Notes: a model not told the origin generated them from the letters alone. A DNA stretch of 64,000 nucleotides from Coffea arabica (GCF_036785885.1 NC_092323.1:14454501-14518500); one strand, 5' to 3'; counted from the stretch's first letter, positions 44,397 through 57,658 are shown. A program made the numbers and translations.

Positions 44397-47300
44397 TCAC
44401 CCTGCTGTTTCAATTGCTTCTATGCACTCCACAACTGTTGCTTTCTTTGACATTGCAGAGATTAATGCTTCATGAAGTGCCTTATTGTTCTTAAGCAGTG
44501 ATCCAGAAAAGAGTACCTACAATGTAGTTTTCAGGATTAATTGTGTTGGTAAGTAAATGATGAGCTCATTGCTTGCAAGACTTGGTACTAAACACAAATC
44601 AGACCAGGCTTAAGGTGATCAGTTGCATAAACTTACTGCCCATCTTGTGAGGTTTTGTTGCTGATCTTTGCTAAGCTGCGGCTTGCTCCTATTTATAAAT
44701 CTCTGAGAGCAGGGGAAGAAGCCAAATCAATGTAACTAGAAATCTTTCCAAGGAAAGTGCATTTTCAGGAAATCCTTAGACCTGAAGAGTGAATAGATCA
44801 GCAGATTGGCCAACCACTTTATCATATGTTAGTCCCTCTGCTGCCAATCCAGCCATTGCAACTACTGCTAACCTGAGAAACATAACTAAAGTTTAGTTTA
44901 TTAGTCTTTCAAAAAATCTATCCTTAAAACTTCAGTTGAGCTTTGGGATAGGAAGGTTCAGATTCGTCCAAGCGGAGGAGCTTTGATTTATTTCTCCACC
45001 ATTTGAACCACAGCTGGTCCAAGGTTCTTCAAGATTAGAAGGACAGAAATACAAGCCATTGGACACTTCAGAGACTGGTGGTAATTGCCTTTATGTGCAG
45101 TCCTATAAATCCACCCAAGTTTTGACATGAAAAGGAACTTTCAAAAGCTCCAGTGAATGAGAATCCTGGTTCATTACCTTGTGATTGTGTATCATTCTGA
45201 ATTACCTATTTTTCCCCCAATAAGAAGTGATTCCCTTCTACATACAAGCTAATTTAATAAGGACTTTCAACACTAGGTCGGTTCGTAGTATTCTTTTTCA
45301 CCATAAACTTAGGATCTGAAGTGTTGCTGCAAAACTTGAATGGAACAGTATAACATGAAATAGACATGCCTTAACGGTTATTTCGACTCTTCTTCAAACA
45401 AGAACATCACATTGGCTAGATATTAAAGAGGAAATGGGAATAAGATAATACACTTCCCATTATATCAACAGGCTCTAGTATTAAGACAAAGATACCTGTC
45501 TAGTTCTTTGGCATCAAGCTGTCCACTATATATCAGCTGTTCTAGTTTTTCATCAATGAGATTGACATGTTCTTTTCCAATATCCAGTGAATACCCGAGG
45601 ATAGGAAGGCCAAGTAAGTAGGCAACTGCAATTTCAACAGCGAATTTTGTCATGCCAAAGCAAAATATTTGGGGTACACACATATTTTGCAAAATTGTAC
45701 GAGACAGCATCCACTTTCATCATAATTTGGAGACCACCTCCTTCTCTTTCTCCTCCTTCCACACTGCGGTCACGTACAACAAAAATAAAAGAATTCCTTG
45801 AGGGATTTAATTTCTCATCCCAGCTTAAGCTTTATGACTGAGTATTGTGGCTTAAGGCTCCCCCCCCCCCCCCCTCCAAAAAAACAAAAAAAAAAAAAAA
45901 GCATTTGGTGGATTAAGTTTTACATTTCAGATTCCTTTTATACCACTAAAATCTGAAGTTCCACAGCATTTGTCTGGTATTTCATAAAACAATATATAGA
46001 CAAATACTTCCTTACATTTGCAGATCTACATTTGCCATACTGAAAAAGATGTTACCTAAAAAGTGAGCTGCCTCATGTCTAGCAATCCTCTCCTGGTAAT
46101 CAGGAAAAAATGATGAAAACCCACCAATGGCTGCCTGAAGGAGACTATATCATGAATACATATCAGCATTTGCTGTAAGACTTGCCTTCACTCTTATCAC
46201 TCCCTCTCTTCTCTCTACGACTAAGCCTGTCTTCTGACCTTGTGTCTGTGCTTCTTTTTTTTTTTTTTGTGTTTTTGCATGTTGAATTCTATCGATGGTT
46301 GGGTGTACAGTGAAAGTTCTGTGCCTGTTACTCACTAATCTCACTTGTCTTCAGTAGACAATCATGGAAAAGTTAACTTTTCACACTTCACATCTATCAA
46401 GGGCATACGAAAAGATGTATCTTATGACTTACCCAGGGGAAACGCTCCCAACTGCCAGAACAATTAAAGAGATGCTCCCAATTAAGTATGGAAGAAAGAA
46501 ACCCCAATCCTGAAAGAGCATAAAGATGATGATCATATACTATGCATCACTAGACAATCAAGCAAAAAACTGCAGAAATCTAACAAAAAGGAGGTGACTT
46601 AGTGTCTCAAATTCATACAATGTACTTCAATTTGTGGAGCTTTTGCACCTATTTACCTAATAAAGCATAAAATTGTTTATGGCACCACTCATTTACTAAT
46701 ATAAGTCGCATTTTGAGTGGTAATATCATTAATCATATGCTTTAAGATCAATATTACAGTTTTTTACTGTTATTGTAGCTTTAAGTTCACCAGAGAAGGG
46801 TGCTCCAACACAATGATTAAGGCTTGATTCTCATATACATGAGCAGAAAGATATTCGCCTGCATGATTCATCTATCTATGCTCGGGAGTAGACAAAATAA
46901 GTATGCCAATGGACATAAAGCTTACCCCAGGAAGCTGGCTAGTGAGAACACCTAAAAAACCAGTTGTTCCTACCACCGTAAAGAGAAACGCTGCCTGCAC
47001 TACTGGAAGAATTAGTTAAACTAAAATGAATCAGAACTACTGTAAATTTCTTTGAGGAAAATTATGAAAACATAATCTCCATTTTCTCAAGTAATTATAC
47101 ATAATGCTGCAAAGAAAACATCAGAGCCAATGCATCAAGGTTTTATGTTTGAATTCTGAGCCAAATTAAAATTCTTCTTATTTTAGATAATGCAGATATA
47201 GGACACACCAATATCTCTATTTCTTGAAGAGCTACAGAACTGGTTAAGACCTGCAAGGTGGCCTTATAAGTTGAGACCTTTTTTAAGCATTGAATATGCA

Positions 47301-48896
47301 CTTCTATATAATCAGTGGATGTGTTTGAGAATATGCATTTCACGACAAACTTACATCATTTCTAACACTTGGGATTGCAAGGTTCTCTGCATTTTTAATC
47401 CCAAGGGTTGTCAACTCTCGAAGAGATGTCTGCGACAGAAATTTCAGAACAATTGTCATTTTTCTGCAGATGAAAACAAAAGAATATTTTAAGGAAACAA
47501 CATAAAATATATGTTTTCAGAGTACATGTATGCACAGATTTGTAGAAGATGTTAATGCTTGAGTAGAACTTTCCCATAACTTCTCATTCTCAGTTGAGAC
47601 TGACCGTACGGCGTGATACATATGGCTGAGAACTCCACCTTTTCGCCCAACCAACTTCACTCAGCTGATCAAGTACTTCTTTAACTGCATCACTTTCTTT
47701 CTGCAGCATGTCAATAGATGAGAACAATATCAAACAAAATGTAACTGAGGCATTGCAGAATTCTAATATTTTTCTGATCAAATGGATAAAAGAATGGATT
47801 GATGTGCACAAGCATTTTATCCTAGTAGCGACTTGTCATACCATAGCAAAGAACTGCATCTGGACATTTAACGGGTCCAAAAATGCTTCATAAATTTTAA
47901 AAATTGAACTCGTTTTTGGTTAAATTTGCTGAAGATGCCTTCAGGCTATATCAATAGCTAGTGATGTGATAGACCCTAAAATTGTTTTGCATATGCCTAA
48001 TAAAAGAAGGGCTAAGAGAAGAATGATCTTGTGATACAGTAACATTTACACTGGTCGGATAACCATGCTGCAATTTCACAACTTAGTAAGAAACTAAGTA
48101 AAATGCCTTTTAATACTAGTTACAGATTCGTGGCAGGACCAATGATTGGCCTCAGGAGTTAACCGTTAGCATTTAATATGTGAATATTAGTGGTACGAAA
48201 ATCAGAGATGGACATTATTATTCATGTGCAAATCTTGTGTACTTTCTATGTTTTAAATGTGCATACAAACGTTAACATGTGTACTACTAGTTTTCCTGCA
48301 AATCTGTAAACAAATGTCGTCTGCTAAAGGCAATAACCTATCCTCACTCAATCTCAAATAAATTTCTCATAACCACCGTTACCATTTAGCTGCCTACAGT
48401 TTTACAGTGCAGAACATTCCAAAAAGAATTCTGCGAAGATTTCACTCTGAATCGGTTTCAAAAATGCCAACTTTCCATCTGTCCGTATATGGATTCTCAT
48501 AATAGTCAATAATTTCTCCAAAAGTGAAAAGTCAGACCAATTCAATGCTCACATTTTATCTAAAATTAAAAAATGGAAGCAAAAATTAGTAAAAACACCT
48601 CAGATGACAACAATTTTTCCATTTATATCCGTAAAATGCACTAATAATCCACAATAAGAAAAACCCGCATGGAGAAAAATAAAGGTTGAAAAACAAATTT
48701 CTGTGAACAAAAGACTAACCTTGGAAATTGCAGATTCAAGAATGCTGAGGTCCACACCAGAAGCAGCTGATGAAGAAGCTCTTATCCTCCAACTCATGGG
48801 ATGCCTGAAACATGTTCGATTATTCCAACATTGTAAATTAATATGGGAATGGCAAAACAGAGAGGAATAAAGGGTTGAAACGGAGGTGGAAGCCAT
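44397..48896 (-). CDS. VIRESCENT3-like plastid membrane protein with M41-type HEAAH motif
   Basis: Ten exons reconstructed on the minus strand with GT-AG borders and consistent phase: 48896-48720, 47700-47605, 47429-47355, 46994-46926, 46509-46433, 46144-46056, 45625-45496, 44872-44782, 44702-44637, 44516-44397 (stop), giving 329 aa. The first 45 residues are Ser/Arg/His-rich and acid-free, like a chloroplast transit peptide. Two adjacent hydrophobic segments (about 117-136 and 141-160) look membrane-spanning. After them come ERIARHEAAHFLVAYLLGLPI, with HEAAH at 188-192, and MAGLAAEGLTYDKVVGQSADL, which parallel the zinc site and following helix of FtsH M41 proteases, without an AAA ATPase domain. 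This is the organisation of the Arabidopsis VIR3/AT5G27290-type thylakoid proteins involved in chloroplast development. Whether it is a working protease is not shown by sequence. Confidence 0.85.
45860..45874. repeat. C15 homopolymer followed by A-rich run
   Basis: Lies in the intron between exons 6 and 7 of the VIR3-like gene. A similar C15 tract is at 42582-42596. Confidence 0.8.
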
Positions 48897-49338
48897 GTTT
48901 TCCTCAGGTTTTCTTTCCTTCTTTCTGTCTTCTGTGAAGTTGGTCCGGGACTCGGGGTCTGGGGATAAGGTTGGCGGGAGGACTTGAATATACGGTTACA
49001 AATGTACTAGTCTTTCTTTTCCCCCATATGTAACCATATGGACCCTTTTTTAATTTTTTTTGGTCTTAATACCTTTTATGACATGTCCATTATTTCAATT
49101 TGGAGAAAAGTTTCATAGAGAACTTCTACAATGGGTAAAAGAACCTGAATTTGAGGGAGCATTAAAGGGTCATCTCAGAAATACCTCACAGACATTTCTA
49201 CAAATACTTTGTCTTAAAAAAAGAATCTTTATTTCGTCATGTAGCAGATTATGGCTGGGAAATGGGGGCATACGTATGCCTTTTCCGAGAGTCGGTGGTT
49301 ATTCAATTCCTTGAAAAACAGTTATCTATTCAAAAATA
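48897..49338. promoter_or_regulatory. Promoter region of the VIR3-like gene
   Basis: Sequence immediately upstream of the start codon. No TATA box is clear, in keeping with many housekeeping plastid genes. Nothing else is recognised. Confidence 0.4.
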
Positions 49339-49672
49339 CTATTTTCTCCGTCCCACACTTTGATAGTCTCATTTCTTTTTTCACAAAATTTAAGAAAAAA
49401 TAGTTAACTTTGTTGGAAAAGTAAATTTAGATTGCTATTTTTCTAAAATACCCTCACATTAAATAAAGTACAACTTTATGGAAACTTGAATTAATGGTAA
49501 AAAAAGAATCAACTCTCATTAAATGAGGTAGATTTATAGTAACAACAACTTACATTAAATAAGGGCATTTTAGAAAAATTAAAATACAACTACATTCTTC
49601 AATTGGAAAGTGGACTACAATTTGGGACAGACGAAGATGGGAAATGGGACTGTCAAAGTGAGACGGAGGGAG
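49339..49672. mobile_element. Stowaway/mariner-type MITE
   Basis: Left end CTATTTTCTCCGTCCCACAC and right end, inward, CTCCCTCCGTCTCACTTTG, flanked by TA. About 334 bp, with inverted arms reaching inward (TTTCTAAAATACCCTCA and its counterpart). No coding sequence. Confidence 0.85.
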
Positions 49673-50076
49673 TACTATAAAGCACTAAGCAACCAAGAGT
49701 ATCCTTATTGCCGGCGCAACATTGGATCATTGAACTTACAAATTTTCCTACCATTATCTCCTAAATTTAAGACTATCAAATAGAACCCATTCAACTCTTT
49801 TCGATGATGGATAGAGGGAAACAGTTGGGGAGAGAAAAAGGAGAGATTGATGATGGGGTTTGGTGGACTTGGTAGCCCCGCTGTAGACTGCGGCTGACGG
49901 AAGACACAAGAAAGAAAGAAAGATTTAACCCGGGGTTAAATCTGGGTTAAATCTTTGCTCATCTATGATCTAACAGTTTAGTCCTTACTGGTTTGTTTGA
50001 GCGCTTTATTTATTTTTCTTTTAAAGCAAACACAAAAGGAAAATTAGAACCAGAAAATACAAACCCAAAGAGAAAA

Positions 50077-50515
50077 GGGTAAAAAATAAAAAAAAACCCC
50101 TTGTGGTAAAGTTAATATATAGAAAAATCCCCTATGATTTCAAAACGTACAACATGACACCCCATATTTTGAACTAAATTGTAAATGTGACGAAATCCGT
50201 TAAGTTTAACGGAAATGAATTATTGGAACTTTAAAAAAAAATTTATACCTAAATTTTAACAAATATACCTGTTCTACCCCTTAGCCGTTAATTATCTCTC
50301 TCTAGAGAATAAAATAAATGATTTTGTTAAGTTGTCTTTTGCTTAATTATATCAGGGCATTTTTATCATTTCGTCCATTTCTGTTAAATTTAACAGATTC
50401 CGTCACCTTTACAATTTAATTCAAAGTATGAGGTCTCGTATTGTGCGTTTTGAAATCACGAGGGGCTTTTCTCTGTATTACGTTCACCACGGGGGCTTTT
50501 TTTTTTTTTTTACCC
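50077..50515. mobile_element. Mutator-like MITE, 439 bp
   Basis: Ends GGGTAAAAAATAAAAA and, inward, GGGTAAAAAAAAAAA, then CCCC.TTGTGGT / CCCCCGTGGTG. Inverted arms contain ATTTCAAAACGTACAA and its complement. It is flanked by a perfect 9-bp duplication AAGAGAAAA (50068-50076, 50516-50524). Confidence 0.85.
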
Positions 50516-50524
50516 AAGAGAAAA

Positions 50525-51750
50525 TTAGAACCATGTGGAACCACAGAGCAGAATGAGCAAAAGATACAAGAAGCACATATTCATCAAACTGCTGCTTAAT
50601 CAATTATGGTTAAAACAACTCTAATGAATGTGTCATTTGTAAGTAAAAACCAATTATGGTTACAACAACTCTGATTTATGAAATTCGAAATTAAGTTTTA
50701 ACTTTGCATATGTCACTTACATTTAACCTCCCTAATGCATACATAGGCAGATGGCGTTAGAAAATTTCTAGCACTAAATTACTAACATATTGTCTTTTAG
50801 TCCATTAGAATTCATGGTTAAAATATGAAAAAAGAGATAGATTACACTTAACGAGAGTAATCTAGAATGGGATTAATACACACATCGGAATCCTTGCATT
50901 GTGAGAAACCATTTTAATGTACATATTTGCAAAATTGTATATTGAAAATTGACATTGAGCAGGAACCATTTAACCTTCATCTGCAATGATCTCAAATTCT
51001 TCATCTATGATTTGATGCTATGTGATGGCAATGTTAATCTTGCTCCTTGTAATAAAACGACTAGTATGGAAACATGTTTTTAGTCAGGATATACGAGATT
51101 TTCATGATTTTAATACTCTGAATTTTGGTGAAAGATTACTTACAATAATAAGTCAACATTGTTGTAGCTAAAATAATTGATAGCAAACCTGTTAAATTTG
51201 TCTTTGTAGCTTATTGGAAATTTTACAAAGAAATCTCTTCTTTTGATGGTTATAAATATAGTGGATATAATTGAATTTAAGTATGCCAAGGGCACCAGTC
51301 CAAGTGCTATATACACTGGTCCAAAAAAAGTTTACAGAGGCCTACGCCTTAGTTTAAGAGAGGTTTTGATTAGACATCAAACTAAAAAAGTAAGTTATGA
51401 GCCTTTGATTCGTTAAGTAATTTTTGCTAATTAGACTCTTTTATATTTTCAATTTTAGGTGCCTAATTTTCTAGATTTTGTACTATCTTTTTGTTATAGT
51501 AAATTTGCTATCTCTGTGTCTTTCTATTTTTTTTTATTTATTTTGTTATTGTCTTTATTAAATTGGCAAGAATCCTATTATTTAAGCTTTGATTAATTTT
51601 CAGGGACCAACCTAACAAAACCAATCCAACACCACAAATTGCTTCAAATAATAAATTTTAATAAATTACTTGCCATCTACAACCCTATCTTTCTAGTGGT
51701 CCAGGAAACAAGTACTCGAAGTCGAGGGCCAGGCAGAGGCTATATCCCTA
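50525..51750. other. Intergenic, no recognisable gene
   Basis: AT-rich. The sequence just before 51751 (AAGTCGAGGGCCAGGCAGAG) does not continue the homology of the F-box/kelch copy that starts there. Confidence 0.5.
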
Positions 51751-52727
51751 CTTCCAAACTTCAATATCCGCAAACTTCAATATCCACACACTTTATCTCC
51801 ACCTCCTTCCCACTCCCCTTTTTCTCCCAAACAACACACAACCTCCCATCGAAATTCACCATCGTTGCGCCATAGACGTACACCCTGCAACTCCTTCCAA
51901 ACACCTTCCTCCACATCATACCCTGCAATCTTCCCAAAAATATTACAACAACACAACACTCCCTGAACCACCGCAGGCTGCCGCCGACAAATTATTAACA
52001 CGTTTCCGCACTTCCCCACCACCCCAACATCATACACCTCCCCACTTCTACCCGCCATTGCATAAACTCTCCCCTCCATCACCACGCTCGCGTGCATCCG
52101 CTTCAACCTCACCTCAACAGGGCTCGGCACCGTGGTCCACAACCCGGTAACCGGGTCAAAAACCTCTGCCCACTCCATAGACTGAGCCGTACCATCCACA
52201 ACACAACCACCTAGAACATAAATCTTCCCATCAACAACTCCCGCTCCGGCGAACTCCCGGGCCACCTTCATTCTAGGGCCTTCCTCCCACCTATTGAACC
52301 TACAATCATAAACCCACATCGAATTTGACGGAATTCCATCAAAAGCTCCCCCAATTACGTATATTTTCGGGCCTAGGACAGCCAACGCGGGCCCTACGGG
52401 CTGGACGCGGTTGCGGGGAAGGGGATAAATGGGTTTTTATGGGTTTTGGCAAGTAGGGACGAGAGTGTATCAGTCGAAGGAGTTGTCGATGCGGAGGTTG
52501 AGGTAAAGAAAGGTTTGGATGGTACGGAGGCGGGGCCGGGCGGTCAAGAGTGTAGAGGAGGTTATGGCGGAGTGCCATGTTTTCGAGACAAGAGAGAGAT
52601 CACGGTAATGGGAGCTGGGGACTCTTGCTAGGCAGTCGATGGACACGTCGTCTGGGAGCTTTGGGATCAGCTGGAGTTTAGCCGATGGTTGTGGCGGCTG
52701 GCTGCCACTGGCGGCGGCGGCGGTCAT
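51751..52727 (-). pseudogene. Decayed F-box/kelch gene (SKIP6-like)
   Basis: A damaged duplicate of the gene at 62579-63688. The N-terminal frame (52727-52470, 85 aa) keeps LIPKLPDDVSIDCLARVPSS and LSVSKTW-like F-box sequence, then hits a TGA where the intact gene has a Trp codon (IDNSFD-stop versus INYSFHW). A frame change separates this from the kelch part (52385-51777: KIYVIGGAFDGIP, MWVYDCRFNRWEEGPRMKVARE, KIYVLGGCVVDG). Further frame damage and a small deletion follow in the region matching VGKGLPRFLCG, and the last ~45 codons are missing after 51751, where a short internal repeat of AACTTCAATATCC lies. Many kelch residues are still conserved, so decay is fairly recent. Confidence 0.88.
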
Positions 52728-52997
52728 ATGGATTGTGAAACTTGGGAAATGCCTATGTTGGTTGACTTGGTTGGTTGGTTGGTCGGTCGGTCAAGGTTGT
52801 TGCAGCTAAATATGTATTGAGATTTAACTGTAGAGACCTCCCATAAGGTAAAAGTTAGACATAATACTTTGTAAAAATTCCCGAATGGCATTTCCCAAGT
52901 ACTAAATAATACCGGTTGGACTTGACATTCCTGGCATTGAGTACCTTAAAATACGTTAGCAGCGTATTTGGTCTCGAGCTCGAGGCTCGTCCAGCTC

Positions 52998-55900
52998 GGT
53001 TAATTACTCAGAATATTGATAAAAAAAGATTAATCGCACATGTATGGCTCTGACAAGGTTTTGGTACAAATCTATGGGTATCGGGTTGCATCCAAAAGGC
53101 GACTGAAAAATTCTGACTCTAACACAGTCTGGCAGCGAAATTTTTTTTGTTTTTTAATAAAGCTGTAGGCTACCGGGCTGTCCGGGCTGACAAGACCCGG
53201 TAGCCGACAACCTCTGCACAAAGTTGGCTGCCGCGCTCTCCAATAAAATTTTTTTAAAAAAAAACTCCAAAGCAGTCAGCAGGGCTTGTGGACAAAAAGA
53301 AAATGGTTGGCAGCTAATGTTGAGCATTTCGTGAGACATGTAAAGCTGAACAAAAAAAGTGCTAGTACATAGCAGAGATATGACAACCCCACCTCACCCT
53401 AAGGCGAACCAAAGAGTTCGGCGGGCCGCCTGCCCAACTCTCGCCGGGACTCAGTCGTTCAATTTAGAGCGATCTAATACGTTTCGGGACATACAAACGC
53501 GCGTAACCAAGTCAAGATGTCAAAATAAAAAAATGAAACCGGAATCGGTCATGAATAGTAACCGACACGTCAAAACCCAACCAAATATCAAGCAAATATT
53601 TACATGTTGAAATTTAGCATATACAACCTAAAGGGGCATACCAAAGTGACTCAAAAGTGGATACATGTACGGTTTGCCAAATTCAAAAGAGAAACGGACC
53701 CAAAAATACATTTAGGGTTTCAATCAATGAGCTATACAAAAGATATGTCCAACTAGCTCAATTCGGCAACCAATTGTCAAATCCAGTCCAAAAGTATTTC
53801 TTTTCCTGTAAGGAAAAACAAAAAAAAAAAAGAACAGAAAGGGGGTGAGCTTGCGCTCAATGAGGTACCAGACATATAGCAGTAAACTCATGGCATTTCA
53901 CATTTAACAAATCAGGTACACATGCCAGATGTAAAGTAAAGGAACCAATGATTCAAATCGGAAGGATACAAGTGGCTCTCAAGAGCCAAATTCCCATTTG
54001 AGTCACCGAACCTTGATCGAAATAATAGTTGACACTCCGTCAACGCTAAAGGAGTAACCAATACCGTAGACTCCACTTTCTTCGATTCCTTCCACCTCAC
54101 ATACCCCTACCGGGCCCGAAATCCAATCAGATCAGAAATGGTAATACTCGAGTATACAGGAATCAAGGGTCTCAATACCCAAAGATCCCAAAACAGACTA
54201 CCGTGGTTCGTTATCTAATCGACCAGGCCCTTGCCGGCCCGACTCGAGTAACTGGCCACAGGTGTTGAGCTCAGAGGTCCCAGAAAAGTCGTTGGATACA
54301 AGCTTCCAAACGACGTCAGAACAGATACAGATCCAGATACAAATAACAGATACAGATACAGATAGCAGATTCAGATACGCACTCAAAATTGGCATATGAA
54401 CAAACAAGAGAACGAGTGTAATAAAGTACACCCTCGCCTTCCTTTTATCAAAACAGTATTTGGCCCCAACAGTCATAAATCAAGTATTTCAGATATTCAG
54501 ATATTTCACATAACGGGTAGCAAGTAGTGGAACACTCACCGGGGTCAGTACAGATACCTCCCAAAAGAGAGCTTTAATCACCAAAAAACCCTAAAATAAT
54601 CCAAGGAAAACAATTGAAGGTTCCACTTTCAAAAATCGAGCATATGTGAGGCTCGACTACCAGTCGTATGCCTCGCCAAATAATTACTAAAGCAAGGGTG
54701 CAAAACATGATTTTTGGAAACGAAAAGGTAACATGAAAACTTAGGTTCAAACAACCCAAAAGCCCTTCGCTCAAATCACAAGTAAATCCAACTAGCCTTC
54801 AAGTAAAATTTCAGCAGCATATCCCTTGTGTTTACCTATTTTCCAGCCATCATGGCTTCATTATTTCCTCAAATCAGTCCCAACATCTCGTACAAAAATA
54901 ATCTCATTCCCAAAAGCCGTTCACTAGGCTTAATGGCATTCAAGTACAAAATTTAGCTCGAAAATGACCGGATATGAAAGTCAAGCCCTAAATAAGACTC
55001 GATTACAAATCATAAACCAATGCCAAATACAACCCCAATAGGGTTCCATAAGCATATACAAGCATTAGGGGAAACCAGAAAATCCAGAAATGGCATTAGC
55101 TTTAGCCCTGAAAAAAATAGTTTTTGACCTCATTTTGCAGTAATGGCACCAAAGGCACTAAAATTATCGGATTAAGGTCCAAAACCCACCGTTTCAAAGC
55201 TAAGAGATAGGGTTACAATATTACAGAAGGTCACTCAACCCAGTTTCGAGTGTAACCAGGTCAAAAATGCAATCAACTATACTAGAACCGCAAAAACAGA
55301 TTCACAGAACGCATTCTAGTGCAAATATCATAAAACAGCCTACATAAGTCCAAATCCAGAAATTCCAAAGCCATATGAAAGCTAAGAAATAGGGATACAT
55401 TTCATCAGAAGACCTCAACAACCAATTCGGAAGCATTCCTAACCAAAATAACCAATTACATAAGCAATTCCCAAATTCGGGTAAAACCAGGACAGCAAGG
55501 GTAATTTCGACTTTTCTCAAGCTACGCTACTCCGACTGACCTGAAATTTTGCAGGAACTTCTAAAATATCATTTCCTACAACTTTCATGTTTTAAGCCAA
55601 AGCCAATTCGGCCTCTAACTATGAGATACAAAACCGGGCAGAATGAAGAACAATGAAACCCTAAGTTTTCAATTTCTTTCCAAAACAGCAATTGCTTGCA
55701 ATTAACCACTTTTTCCACCTCCTAGATCCCTTACATACCATTTCCAATCATCATACATAGCCACACAATCATATTCATATTAAAATAGAAAAATCCCCAA
55801 TAATTACAAAACTTCATCAATTCAACCAAAAATCACAATATAATCCATAAAATTGCATCTTATACTACCACTAAGCATAAATTAAGCATCATTAGAGGGA

Positions 55901-57365
55901 GGAGAGTGGTTCTTCATAACTCACCTTAGAAACAAGAGAGAGAGAGAGAGCAACAAGTCCTCTTAGCTTTCCAAACAACTCCACCAAACCCCACACAAAC
56001 ACTCACTTAAGGTTTTCTATGGAACAAAAGTAAGATTAAGTGGTTGATTAGTTGAATTTGAGCAAGATGGAGGCAAGAATTTGAAGAGTTTTCTTTCTTT
56101 CTTTCTTGGAGGAGAGGGCCGGCTATGAAGAGCAAATTTTGAGTGAATTTTTGATCAATTTTGAGTTATTTTAACCAAATGGTAAAAGTGGGAATAGTAG
56201 TCAAAAAGTGCCACCAATGTCCAAGTGACACTTGTCACTCTATTAATGCATCTCTATCCCTTTGTTCCCTCTCACATCAATCCAAATTGCAACATCTACT
56301 TATCTCTTAACACCCGGTAAATTAATTTCAGTATCCAAAACTTACCCTAGTTGGCCGAATTTTACGGAACTTTCCGCACTAGTGGGTCCCACGTCCGATA
56401 TACATTCTTATTTCTCAAAACCTAACCGATACTAGAAAACTCATCTAAAAACTCTATTTACTCATAAAAATTATCTAGAAAATTGTCCGGATACAGAAAG
56501 TGCAGAAAACAAGCCATTGAATATAATAAAACCCTAAAATGAAAAATTACGGGCTCTCACAAGAGAACTCGAAAAAAAAAAAAAGCTATGTTCCACAAGA
56601 GTTTAGCATCCCCTGAATTGGCAGTTGTTTATTTTATTTTTTTTAAGCAACTTTGTAATCTAGCCGTGCAAACGGACCGCTAGATTTTGATTGATGCTCT
56701 ATATAAGCACTGAGGAACTTCCTCATCGTTACTCCGCGCCTCTCACTTTCTCCCACTCAGAGTTTACATTGTGAGACCACAAGACAGTTCTTCGCCTGTG
56801 AGAAAAAGAGAACATGACAATTCTTCACCTGTGAGAAAATGAGAAATGTAAACTCTGAGTGGGAGAAAGTGAGAGGTGCGGAGTAACGATGAGGAAGTTC
56901 CTCAGTGCTTATATAAAGCATCAATCAAAATCTAGCCGTTCGTTTGCACGGCTAGATTACAAAGTTGCTTAAAAAAAATAAAATAAACAACTGCTAATTC
57001 ACGGGATGCTAAACTCTCGTGGAACATAGCTTTTTTTTGTCGAGTTCTCTGCTAGGTACCAGCGCTTTTTTTGTTCAACTTTACATGTCTGACGGGATGC
57101 TCAACATTAGCTGCCAGCCATTTTTTTTTTTTGTTCATAAGCCCTGCCGACTGCTTTGGAGTTTTTTTTCAAAAAAAATTTACTGGCTGCCGGGCAGCTT
57201 TGTGCAGAGGCTGTCAGTCCGGTAGCCGACAGCTTTATAAAAAAAATAAAAATTTTTCGCTGCCGGGCTGTGTCAGAGTCAGAAATTTTCAGTTCATACC
57301 AAAACCCTGTCAGAGCCATACATGTGCGATTAATCTTTTTTTGGTCAATAATCTGAGTAATTAAC
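52998..57365. mobile_element. Mutator-like foldback element with arms of 520-585 bp, split by a solo LTR
   Basis: Both termini read GGTTAATTACTCAGA inward and are flanked by a perfect 9-bp duplication GTCCAGCTC (52989-52997, 57366-57374). The left arm (52998-53378 plus 56567-56770) is the reverse complement of the right arm (56846-57365), with shared words such as GATTAATCGCACATGTATGG, CTCCAAAGCAGTC, TGTTGAGCAT and GCTATGTTCCAC. Only about 75 bp of unique loop lies between the arms, holding two imperfect copies of TTCTTC(G/A)CCTGTGAGAAAA. Without the LTR the element is about 1.18 kb. No transposase. The 9-bp duplication and long arms indicate a non-autonomous Mutator-like element. It is the centre of a three-layer nest. 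Confidence 0.88.
53379..56561 (-). mobile_element. Solo LTR, 3.2 kb, nested in the foldback element
   Basis: Minus-strand sense runs from TGTGAGAGCCCGTAATTTTT (56561) to GGGGTTGTCATA (53379), flanked by a perfect 5-bp duplication AGAGA (53374-53378, 56562-56566) that also matches the single AGAGA at the same place in the opposite arm (57044-57048 region, as TCTCT). There is no internal region, primer site or second LTR, so it is a solo LTR. Its unusual length is within the range of Tekay/Del-type Ty3/Gypsy elements, but that placement is only a guess. A GATACA-rich microsatellite lies at 54321-54375. It is younger than the foldback element it splits. Confidence 0.85.
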
Positions 57366-57605
57366 CGTCCAGCTCTTGAAAATTCAATTTAAATTCGATT
57401 TAATTATTATTTTTATCTTTTTAAGTTCGAATTCAATGTATTGTATTCAACTCAAATTCGACTTAATGTATTGTATTTTTTATCTTATTCAAAGGGTTTG
57501 TTTGGATAGGAAATTATTCAAAAAAAAAGTATCTAAAATAATACTGTAACATTATTTGTAATGTAATTTATATGAGATAAAAAGGTGGTTGAAAATTATA
57601 TTCAG

Positions 57606-57607
<2 letters not shown>

Positions 57608-57658
<51 letters not shown>
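57608..57658. repeat. (TA)n microsatellite
   Basis: 51 bp of perfect TA repeat. Confidence 0.9.

Larger units (their letters stand above)
52965..57490. mobile_element. hAT-like relic that hosts the foldback element
   Basis: Removing 52998-57374 joins GGTCTCGAGCTCGAGGCTCG and GTCCAGCTCTTGAAAATTC. This CTCGAG-rich, then GAATTCAA-rich sequence resembles the hAT-like elements at 26683 and 58041. The ends are not fixed. Confidence 0.35.

Noticed and set aside
45465-45710. 81-aa frame as a separate small protein
   Set aside because: It is exon 7 of the VIR3-like gene read through into flanking introns; splice borders place it in the larger gene.
52339-52631. Extra frames across the decayed F-box/kelch gene (79 and 61 aa)
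   Set aside because: Out-of-frame shadows of a GC-rich former coding region.
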